Assembly (NCBI GenBank): GCA_963930655.1 | Contig: OZ005608.1 | Coordinates: forward strand, 24,019,271 to 24,083,270 | Direction of reading: 5' to 3' | Source: Myrica gale | Lineage: Eukaryota > Streptophyta > Magnoliopsida > Fagales > Myricaceae | DNA: 64,000 bases | Notes under the pieces: model-generated | The model's database searches: none | What the model saw: only the letters and a program-made list of their open reading frames with translations | Told to the model about the DNA's origin: nothing | Program-made: the position numbers and the translations under genes | Shown here: piece by piece, positions 49,553-59,200 of the stretch | How the letters are laid out: every line of letters starts with the position of its first letter | Numbering within the stretch: the first letter of the stretch is position 1

Positions 49553-50627
49553 TATATGCCTTAATTGAGCTTAATTTGGCAATTGTGTAGCCGTTCTTGC
49601 TGGGAAAAGGATATGGCCTTTTGCATAATCATAAATTTGTTTTGATGGCCTGCCATCGAGATTGCCCTTTGATGTTCCCAAGATTAACGAAAATGAAATT
49701 TACCAATCTTTCAATCAATTGAAATCGCATACTAATTAAGCCTTATATAACCTTTTGGTGTACTTTGTTAGCGCTGCACTTGATATATATATATGAAAAG
49801 ATATGAATAGAATATATTCCATTTTTTCCTTCCTCCTATTTGTTTTTTGCCTAACAACATGTGCATGCCCATCCCTTTGAGGCAGGGTTGTCCATTGGCC
49901 GGTTCGGTCCGGTCCGGCCGGCCAAACCGGACATTCTGTAAAGGGAGCATACCAGACCGGTCATTCTAATAGAACCGGTCCGGTTTGGATCTCTGAGCAT
50001 TTTTTCTTATTTTAGGCATTTTTTGGGTTCCTTTGAGTTTTTTTTTGGTTTACTGGTTTTGGACGGTATACTCCGGTTCTGGTTTTCCACATGGTTAACC
50101 CGGAACCAGACCGGAGTATACCGGTCTCAGTCCGGGTTGGCCAAAACCGGTCCAGTTTTGGTCCGGGTTAGACGGTCCGGCCTGTTTTTTTGGATAGCCC
50201 TACTTTGAGGATATGGAAAGCATATAAGTGTCCTAACCCCTCATGTGTTTGAAAATTCATTGGAATTGAAATGGACTTTTTTTTTCTCCCCATAGATGTC
50301 ATCAAGATATATATCTTTTTAAAGTTCCTGAGGTATATTATACAAATCAATTGTACCAATTGAATCTCGAAATGGTGTACGCATTAACTGAGATAGTCTG
50401 CCACTTGTAAAGCCTTCCAGCTTGTTTGATCATCAGACAAATTATAATTTTTGGGGTGCTGGAAAAGAAAGGCGTGCTTAATTATAAGTAATTACAAGAT
50501 GTGGACGTTTAATCCTCTCTCCGGCCTCAATCTCCCTTCCTCTACCTCTTGTTTTTTCACTCTATATATATACGTGTAATCTTCGCTCATAAGGTCGGAA
50601 ACAAAACATTTACGCACCAGAGTAAAA
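49553..50627 (+). promoter_or_regulatory. Upstream region of the intact subtilase (duplicon copy A)
   Basis: The block CATCGAGATTGCCCTTTGA, then AAATGAAATTTACCAATC and GTACTTTGTTAGCGC, is shared with copies at about 53572–53895 and 54636–54985. Copy A alone is split by a hAT element. A TATA run, CTATATATATATACG, lies near 50561, about 60 bases before the ATG. Confidence 0.7.
49883..50202. mobile_element. hAT-type element, 320 bp, in the subtilase promoter
   Basis: Ends are CAGGGTTGTCCA and, inverted, TAGGGCTATCCA. CTTTGAGG is perfectly duplicated (49875–49882, 50203–50210). Subterminal GGTCCGGTCCGGCCGGCC and AACCGGTCC arrays. The duplicate upstream region at about 54790–54810 reads CACTTTTGAGGATATGG with no element: a natural empty site. 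Confidence 0.93.
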
Positions 50628-52979
50628 ATGGGACTCACTAATGGAGCTGCTGATCACTTAATTCCAAACCTATTCCTTTTTTCTTACCTTCTGTTTGCTT
50701 TTCATTGCACATCGACATCAGCTGATCAGAGGACCATATACATTGTCCACATGGATACAGACTCGATGCCTAAGGTATTTACAAGTCCTCATTCCTGGTT
50801 CTCCTCTATTACTGCTTCCCTGAAGTCTACAAATGCTACCTCCTTGAATAGCCATCAATCTTCACCGTTGCTTTTATATGTTCATCATGAGCATGCTCTC
50901 GCGGGTTTTAGTGCTTCTCTTTCTATTCATGAATTAGAGACTTTAAAGAAGTCACCAGGATACATGTCAGCTTATGTTGATAGAAAAGTCACTTTACAAA
51001 CCACCTATACCCCCGAGTTTATGTTCCTCAACCCTATTAGCGGTCTATGGCCAGCTTCAAATTATGGTGAGGATGTCCTTATTGGTGTTATTGATTCTGG
51101 AATCTGGCCAGAAAGTGCAAGCTTCAAAAGCACTGGTATAGCATCTGAAATTCCCAAAAAGTGGAAGGGCACGTGTCAAGTAGGAGAATATTTTAATTCC
51201 TCCATGTGTAATGCCAAGCTCATAGGAGCTAGGTACTTCAATAAAGGTCTAATGAACCATTATCCAGGTATCAAGATTCGTATGAACTCTGCTAGGGATA
51301 CTACGGGACACGGGACCTTTGTTTCCTCTATTGCAAGTGGGAATTATGTGAATGGTGCATCGTTTTTCGGCTATGCTTCTGGAATAGCAAAAGGAGTTGC
51401 ACCAAAAGCTAGGTTGGCAATTTACAAGACCAACTGGGAAGAAGGAGCGTACAGCTCTGATGTTGTTACAGCTATATACCAAGCCATCTCTGATGGCGTT
51501 GATATAATTTCCCTGTCCGTAGGCAAGGTCACTCGTTCTTTAGATACAGATGCTTGGGCCACTCCTACATTCTCCGCGATGAAGAAAGGTATTTTAGTTT
51601 CAGCTGCAGCAGGACATATATATCCAGGAGCTGAAAGCATAGTTAATGGTTATCCATGGGTTTTAACTGTCACTGCAAGCACAACAAACCGTTGGTTTAG
51701 TGGTATTTTAGATCTAGGGGAGGGGTTCCAAATTGTTGGATGGACCCTTTACCCAGGAGTCCTAAAAGTATCCATGCCATTGGTGTATGATGAGAACTTG
51801 CCGACTTGTGATAAGATTCTTTCCAAGACACCTTCTGGCATTATCATATGTTTCATGGATGGTGGAAACATTGGTGGTGATATTCAAAGTCAAGTAGATA
51901 ACCTAACACGTGCAAAAGTGGAGGGTGCGGTAATTATTGTCAATACTTCTGGATTGGTAGAAATGGATAGTGTGGATAGTATTGATTGTGCTTGTATTTT
52001 GATTAACCCTAACGATGGAGACAGATTGCTGAAGTTTTTAGAAGCTGCTCCTAAACCCCTGCAGGCTTCCATGATCTTCGGAAGAACTTATGTAGGGATG
52101 AAGGGTACACCCACTGTGGCTCGTTATGCGGCAACAGGTCCTTTTGGTAGTTGTCCATGCATTTTGAAACCAGATGTAATGGCACCTGGATCGTTAGTCT
52201 TGGGTGCTTGGCCTCCGAATATACCATTAAGAGATCAAAGTGTAAAGCAATCGTTCAACAATTTCAATATTTGCTCTGGTACATCTGTCGCTTGTCCTCA
52301 TGCTTCAGGTGTAGCTGCTCTTTTGAAAGGTGCTCATCCAGAATGGAGTCCTGCAGCTATTAAGTCTGCAATTATTACTACAGCAATCCCGTTTGACAAT
52401 ACTTACAACCCAATTCGGCACAACAGAAATTCGCTGCGGGCAGCTTCACCTCTAGCCATGGGAGCAGGTCAGATTAATCCAAATAAAGCTCTTGACCCAG
52501 GTTTGATTTATGACGCAAGCCCACAAGACTATGTAAATCTTTTATGCTCCATGAATTTTGGCATGGCAGAAATCGTGAAGATCACTGGATCAAAAGAATA
52601 TAATTGCTCAAACCCTTCTTCTGATCTTAATTACCCATCATTTCTGGTTTTATACCTTACTAGGAACGCAAAAATCGAACGCAAGTTTCGAAGAACAGTA
52701 ACTAATGTTGGACAAGATGTCGTGACTTACAAAGCAAAAGTGGTAGTACGTGCACCCATAGGTGTTCAGATTGTAGTTTCACCGCAAACATTGGAGTTTA
52801 CAAAGAAGAATCAGGAGATGATATACACTCTCAGTATATCGTTCACAGCGAACGAAAAAGTGAATCTTATAGTTGGGGAACTTGTTTGGAATGAAGAGAA
52901 TGGAAATCACAGATCAGTAAGAAGTCCCATTGTAATAGCATTTGATGTGGATCAAATTAGCCGCCGTTTATGCGGTTGA
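50628..52979 (+). CDS. Subtilisin-like serine protease (plant SBT), atypical oxyanion site
   Basis: Intronless, 783 aa. A signal peptide with a hydrophobic stretch (LIPNLFLFSYLLFAF) is cut near 30. The I9 propeptide spans 36–122 (TIYIVHMDTDSMPKVF). The S8 domain has Asp156 (GVIDSGIWPES), His228 (TTGHGTFVSS) and Ser553 (GTSVACPHASGVAALL). A protease-associated insert lies at about 385–480, and a fibronectin III-like tail with TVTNVG from about 665. Secreted plant subtilases mature or degrade apoplastic proteins. Where the family has SAGN with the oxyanion-hole Asn, this protein has SAAAGHIYPG (325–334), so activity may be weak or lost although the Asp-His-Ser triad is kept. Family is certain; SBT subgroup is not assigned. 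Confidence 0.95.
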   Translation: MGLTNGAADHLIPNLFLFSYLLFAFHCTSTSADQRTIYIVHMDTDSMPKVFTSPHSWFSSITASLKSTNATSLNSHQSSPLLLYVHHEHALAGFSASLSIHELETLKKSPGYMSAYVDRKVTLQTTYTPEFMFLNPISGLWPASNYGEDVLIGVIDSGIWPESASFKSTGIASEIPKKWKGTCQVGEYFNSSMCNAKLIGARYFNKGLMNHYPGIKIRMNSARDTTGHGTFVSSIASGNYVNGASFFGYASGIAKGVAPKARLAIYKTNWEEGAYSSDVVTAIYQAISDGVDIISLSVGKVTRSLDTDAWATPTFSAMKKGILVSAAAGHIYPGAESIVNGYPWVLTVTASTTNRWFSGILDLGEGFQIVGWTLYPGVLKVSMPLVYDENLPTCDKILSKTPSGIIICFMDGGNIGGDIQSQVDNLTRAKVEGAVIIVNTSGLVEMDSVDSIDCACILINPNDGDRLLKFLEAAPKPLQASMIFGRTYVGMKGTPTVARYAATGPFGSCPCILKPDVMAPGSLVLGAWPPNIPLRDQSVKQSFNNFNICSGTSVACPHASGVAALLKGAHPEWSPAAIKSAIITTAIPFDNTYNPIRHNRNSLRAASPLAMGAGQINPNKALDPGLIYDASPQDYVNLLCSMNFGMAEIVKITGSKEYNCSNPSSDLNYPSFLVLYLTRNAKIERKFRRTVTNVGQDVVTYKAKVVVRAPIGVQIVVSPQTLEFTKKNQEMIYTLSISFTANEKVNLIVGELVWNEENGNHRSVRSPIVIAFDVDQISRRLCG

Positions 52980-53468
52980 TTAATTTCGGTTGCATTTGCA
53001 TGTAATAGTGATATAGAATACCTCGATCAATAAGTTATTTTGGTATTCTCAATGACAAATTCCAAAGTCTCTATCTTTTTTTGGTTCATATAGGAATTTT
53101 GCTTTTTCATTTAATTAATTAGGATAAATTATAATAATTCCTCACAAACTATCATCGTTTCCTTAATTACTCCCTAACCTCTCACTTGTTGCAACTCACC
53201 CTCCTAAATAATATCGTCTTTGTTGCGGTTTCATTCCTCAACCGCGCGCGATTTGTGGTGTTAATTTGAATGGAATTCGTCCACCTATAAGAATCTGCCG
53301 CGTGTAAAAAATTAAGGCATTAATTTTATTGTACTTTTTCAGAAATTGTATCTATTTTTGTTCTTCTTTCTCAGTAATTTAATTATTTTCTTAAGCATAA
53401 ATTTTTAATTTTTCTTCTATTCTGAGTGCATAAATATAGGATTTTTTGCGGAAATTGAAACCACATAA
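52980..53468. other. Subtilase 3' flank
   Basis: The first roughly 60 bases are shared with the flank after the pseudogene at 55930–55990. The rest is AT-rich with no gene. Confidence 0.5.
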
Positions 53469-53513
53469 ACCAAACTTCTTCCGTTCTTCCCAATCATCCA
53501 CTGATTCTTCAAT
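53469..53513 (-). pseudogene. 45-bp scrap of the DGK last exon
   Basis: ACCAAACTTCTTCCG and on to GATTCTTCAA matches 56343–56386 inside the last exon of the diacylglycerol kinase, same orientation, with two substitutions. It joins subtilase upstream sequence within about 15 bases. This is the relic of a tandem-duplication junction. Confidence 0.85.
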
Positions 53514-53571
53514 ATATATATAATCTAGAAACGCATTTTACCAATATAATCTCGAAGTGACATGCATATAC

Positions 53572-53895
53572 CTTAATTGAGCTTAATTTGGCAAATTGTG
53601 TACCCTTTCTTGCTGGGAAAAAGATATGGTCTTTTGCATAATATATCATGAGTTTGTTTTGCAGGCCTGCCATCTAGATTGCCCTTTGAAGTTCCCAAGA
53701 TTAAAGAAAATGAAATTTACCAATCTTTCAATCAATTGAGATCGCATATTAATCAAGGCTTATATGACCTTTGGGATACTTTGTTAGCGCTTTACTTGAT
53801 ATATATGAATAGAGTATATTCCATTTGTTTTCTTCCTCCTATATATTTGTCTTTTGCATGCCTAATTACAACAAGTGCATGTCCATCCTTTTGAG
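53572..53895 (+). repeat. Subtilase upstream region, duplicon copy B (no gene follows)
   Basis: It matches 49553–49882 over about 320 bases (CTTAATTGAGCTTAATTTGG, ATTTACCAATCTTTCAATCA, CTTTGTTAGCGC) and ends CATCCTTTTGAGGATAGCG, an uninterrupted version of the hAT target. No subtilase coding sequence follows it; 53896–54635 holds no recognised gene. Confidence 0.88.
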
Positions 53896-54635
53896 GATAG
53901 CGAAAGGCCGGATTCCAAAAAAATAAAGGCCTAATTAGTTTTCAATCAAGAGTACTTGACATATTTCATAAAACTTCATTTTTTTCTTTTCTTTTTTCTT
54001 TTTTTTTGCAGACTTTTCTTTTTTGATAAGGATTCGAGCATCAATTGATCCTTCCCATGAATTGAATGAAAAGCATACTTGACTAATATATCTAGTAGAC
54101 TAGTACCTTCATGTGCCGATGAGACGTTCATCACATGCACTAAACAAGGATTTATAACTTGCACGCATTAATCACACGGAATTTTAATTTTGAAGACCGG
54201 ACTAGAGATAAAATACAGATCTTTACAAGTATTTGCCCAAAATAAGACCGGACTAGAGATCTTATAATGAATACTTGATCTTTGATTCAGTCAAAATCTG
54301 GCTGATCTCTTGTTTGGGTCCCTCGAAAACAGAACAGATTGACTCACAAGACAGCCAATTAATGGGCTGCATCAATTAAATATATATAAATTAACTGGTT
54401 TGTTTTTTCAATTAAATGAGTGACGCCAAAACAGGAAGGAATAAGGCCTATCATTTAGCAATTTTTTTTTTCACAGCGTGTAGTCTAGAGTCGCAAGGTT
54501 TTCATGATAGGAAATAGGAATATTTACCGGCCCATCCTCGACGTTCCTTTTGGTGTCCCTTAAAAGTCCTCTAAAGTAGTGGTTGATAAATGATTAAGGT
54601 CCATGAGACTTTTAGTCAAGGATAATATTTTTGTT

Positions 54636-54985
54636 TTTCACGCCTGCCATCGAGATTGCCCTTTGAAGTTCCCAATATTAATTACGAATATGAAATTTAC
54701 CAATCTTTCAATCCTGAGATCGTATATTAAGTCTTATATGAGCGCTTGAAGTTCCTTTTTGTCTTTTGCCTAACAAGTGCATATCCATCACTTTTGAGGA
54801 TATGGAAAGAGCTAGCACACATATATATATATATATGTGTGTGTGTCCTAATTCCTCTCAAGTGTTTGAAAATTCAATTGGAAATTACAAATAAATTGTA
54901 CCAATTCAATCCCGAGATGGTGCATGTACGCCTTAACAGAGCTCTGGTAGACTGGCAGCAGTTGTTTAGCCTTTCGGCTTGTTGA
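54636..54985 (+). repeat. Subtilase upstream region, duplicon copy C
   Basis: It starts GCCTGCCATCGAGATTGCCC and runs through the unoccupied hAT target (CACTTTTGAGGATATGG, about 54789) into sequence matching 50211–50430 (GTGTTTGAAAATTCA, AAATTGTACCAATT). This proves the hAT insertion in copy A followed the duplication. Confidence 0.85.
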
Positions 54986-55149
54986 GAAAATATATATACT
55001 TAATGTTTGTTTTGATCATTATCTAAATCTTTTGCCTAAGGATTAATCAAGTATTGGTCCGTTTGATTATGTGAGAAGCAAACTTGTTTGATGATCTTGT
55101 ACATACCTTCATCCGCCCATGATTTTGCCTAAGGATTAATCAAGTTTTG

Positions 55150-55990
55150 GTGCTTGGCCTCCGAATATACCATTAAGAAATCAAAATGTAAAGCAATCGT
55201 TCAAATATTTCAATATTTGCTCAGGCACATCCGTCGCTTGTGCTCATGCTTCAGGTATAGCTGCTCTTTTGAAAGGTGCTCATCCAGAATGGAGTCCTGC
55301 AGCTATTAAGTCTGCAATTATTACTACCGCAATCTCGTTTGATAGATAATACTTACAACTCAATTCGGCACAACAGGAATTCGCTGCAGGCAGCTTCACC
55401 ACTAGCCATGGGAGCAGGTCAGATTAATCCAAATAAAGCTCTTGACCCAGGTTTGATTTATGAAGCAAGCCCACAAGACTAAGTAAAACTTTTATGCTCC
55501 ATGAAATTTGACAAGGCACGAATCGTGAAGATCATTGGATCAAAAGAATATAATTGCTCAAACCCTTCTTCTGATCTTAATTACCCATCATTTCTGGTTT
55601 TATACCTTACTAGGAACGCAAAAATCGAACGCAAGTTTCGACGAACAGTAACTAATGTTGGACAAGATGTCGTGACTTACAAAGCAAAAGTGGTAGCACG
55701 TGCACCCATAGGTGTTGAGATTGTAGTTTCACCGCAAACATTGGAGTTTACAAAGAAGAATCAGGAGATGATATACAGTCTCAGTATGTCGTTCACAGCA
55801 AACGAAAAAGTGAATGTTATAGTTGGGGAACTTGTTTGGAATGAAGAGAATGGAAATCACAGATCTGTAACAAGTCCCATTGTAATAGCATTTGATGTGG
55901 ATCAAATTAGCCGCGGTTTATGCGGTTGATTAATTTCAGTTGCATTTGCATGTAATAGTGATATAGGATACTCGATCAATAAGTTACATT
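55150..55990 (+). pseudogene. Truncated subtilase pseudogene
   Basis: It is nearly identical to 52200–53030 of the intact subtilase but lacks everything before residue about 525: signal, propeptide, Asp and His. Further damage: a 4-bp GATA duplication near 55348 shifts the frame, and a Tyr codon has become TAA at about 55481 (GACTAAGTAAAAC against GACTATGTAAATC). The C-terminal 142 codons remain open (55501–55929) with very few changes, so loss was recent. Its left edge follows a second copy of TTTTGCCTAAGGATTAATCA, also at 55029, suggesting a deletion between short repeats. Confidence 0.93.
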
Positions 55991-56288
55991 TTGGACTTAT
56001 GACAGGTAGTCTTTTATGATTATAATTTCGACAAAATTGTCTCTGGAGTGACTAACTTATAACAAATTAGTCTCTTTGTCCATTTTCCGTCATCTCATTA
56101 ACGGAAGGACTAATTTGTTGCAAATTTGTATGATTTTTACAAGAATGTTCACTGCCAATAGCATATCAGTAGTACTTTGTTCTAGACATCATGAAACCAA
56201 AGCTACAGCAATTAACTTTTGACACAAATTAAAAAATTGAAGAAAGGCAGATTAGATTCAAAAGAAGAATGAATCAGATGTTAGATAC

Positions 56289-59200
56289 TTAACTAAGATG
56301 AGCTATATCCAACTCATCTGGAAATTTAAAAGTGTTGGCTGCACCAAACTTCTTCCGCTCTTCCCAATCATCCATTGATTCTTCAAAACTTTCCTCTTCT
56401 TCGTCATTATGACTGATTGGTGAAGAAGGGTCATATATACTTTTAGACCGGCAATGTGGTGTGGCAAGCATGCTCACTTGCCCAAAGTGAGAAATTTCTA
56501 CCATAACAGTATCATCATCACCTGGAAGGGGTTGTTTCCATGGCTCTCCATCAATCCTCATGAATGTGTGGTCGGCGGAACCCTTTTGAAACTCAAAACG
56601 GATTCTGTTTGCCTACATGACAGAACAATGAAGCCTAGAAGCTAAGAGGGACTTAACAGCAATCTAATATGCATTTAGAATAAAGAGTAGAAGCAATATC
56701 ACGTTAATACTTTAATTAATACATCACCTACCTGCGCAAGACGTGTCCCATGTCCGTTTGGAGCAAGCAAAACAAGCCCATGCCAAGCATTTCTAAAACC
56801 AACAATCTCAATTAGGCCGTCATCGACGTATGGAGGAGTAAGGTCCCTCTACAAATGTATTCAGAAATAGTAGTTAAAATCTGTTGGTGAGAAATTCTCA
56901 AAAACAGATGAACATATGTATAGATCAGAACTAACATCACGCAATTTCTTCCTATTTGGTGTTCCCCAAGGATTAAGTCCTCCAGAAAAACTGGGCAAGT
57001 TGAGGCAAACAATAGACCTGATGCTGCATATGACAGAGAGTGAAATAGAAATGAGAAATCATATACTGCATCATGCGTTTATTGGGATCATGGAAAGGAC
57101 ACAAGTGTGCTGAGCCCCCACTTGGTGCATAAATTCTATGAAATTACACCACAAGTTGTAATTACTTCAAAGGTTAACAGTCACCAGAACGAAACCTGCA
57201 TGTGGGATAAAAAAAGAGTGAAATAGGAAATTGATGAATCACCTGCGAGGCACATGAAGATCCACCCATTCACCTTGTCTTTTCATGATTCTAACCTTCG
57301 TCAGCTGTGCTATGTTCCTATGAGAAAATCAAAAAAATTCACTACCAAACATAAACATATAGGGAGACCAAGCGGTAAGGTATCAAGATAGTTAACCAAG
57401 AAAGAGAGAAAAAAAACTACACTGGAATGCATTACATATTGTTTCGTATCTATACTACAGTTGTAGGTGTCTGTCAGGTAAGACCGTGGTATCACAACTT
57501 GAATATGTAGAGCATATTCCAAAACTGTCTGATCATAAATCCATCTGATATACTAAGAAAAATACTTTGTTTCTTTAAAAATATGAGAAACATCATTTTG
57601 GAGTCCAAACTACTAAGTTCACCACATTGATCCATTGAACTATCAAAATTCATTAATGTGAGCCTTCTACTAAGATCCGACGGTTGAAATACGTTGAAAA
57701 TGGGTCACCTCGGGTGATGTTGATAGTCAAATCATATCAAACAATGCATATTAATGAACTTTACTAGTTCGATAGCTCAATATGAAGAACTGAGTTGTTT
57801 ACACCCTAAAGTGGCCCTTAGTTCGAGGGAGCAATAGATTTTTCTCCTTAAAAATAAGCTCAAAGTTATGGAAATGAAGCCAAAGAAAGTCTGCCCACCC
57901 CTTATTCAATAGAACCAGGACTTGTGACAGAAGAAGAAAAGAAGAGAGGGGGCAGGTGGGGGGGAAGGTTGTTGAAAGGGACATGAGTACAAACAAAGGG
58001 TACACTCATTTGATAGCATGTCTTATATTGACTACGCCGAAAAAGTTACCCTCAAGATCCAATCGGAATATGTCAAATTGAAATAGGATGAAAAAACAAG
58101 GAAGAATGTGAACAGTGGACACACTTTCACAAGAACTAGCCATAAACTTATAATATGGAGTTCCAAAGTACATATCTTCGTAAAAGGTAAAGCCTCTGTT
58201 CTCACGAATGTCACGCAATAGAGCTAATTTCACTATATTCATAGGCAAAATTTTCAATGACCTAGTAGAAAACTCACCGTGAAGAAGGATGAAATAGAGA
58301 AGCACAAAACCATCCTTGAGTGCATCCAAGTTTTAAATAATTGCTCTGGCCAATCCAAAATTTGAAACAAAGAAACAATAAAAAAAAGGAAGTGCAATTG
58401 TAAGAGGCTCTTTCAAAAAGAGATCAGGCAAAAAAGGAGTAGTTAAAGTACTACAAGATCTAAAAGAGGATATAACGTACTACAACAAAAGGAGTACAGG
58501 AAAGTCAACAACGATTATCTAAGAAACCAAAGTTTTGCGTACGTGATAAATATTGGAAAACAGGAGAAGTACAGCATGCGTAACTGGTTTCCTTTATTCT
58601 GGCCTTTTTAACTTCTTCATGACACAATATGCAGTCCGATTACAAGCAATTTACTAACAGCATACTGAAGAAGTATACCTGATTAACTAACTGGTTTTTA
58701 AATTTTTCTGGGTGTAACTTCCTCTCTGAATGAAAAGCATATGACACTTGAGCATCCATTCCTGAGCCAAAAAAATATACATATTGGTGAGTAAGTATCA
58801 AAACATCAAATCCAATTTGCAATTTATCCCTATTAGCTGTTTACATCCCAAGTATCATCGAATAAAACTAAATTCACAGACAGCAAGTGCTTCTATCTCC
58901 CTTGGTTGTGTACGATACACAGTAACCTGAAAATCATAAATTCTCTCCATTTTTTGTCGTTCTGAAGCAATTGCTAGTACCCCCCCCCCACCCCCGGGGG
59001 TGGAAAACAATATGAAAAATTTAAGGCAAAAAGTTATCTGATCTAAAATTCACAATATGTCTTTGAGTCCCTTGAGTCTTTCTTTTGTTTTCACCTATAT
59101 TCTATTTTCTTTCACAAATATAAAGGGAGACATTAAATAGAATAATATTTGAACTGAAGAGAGAAAATAAGTGTTTGTAATGCACGATAATATTACAAGA

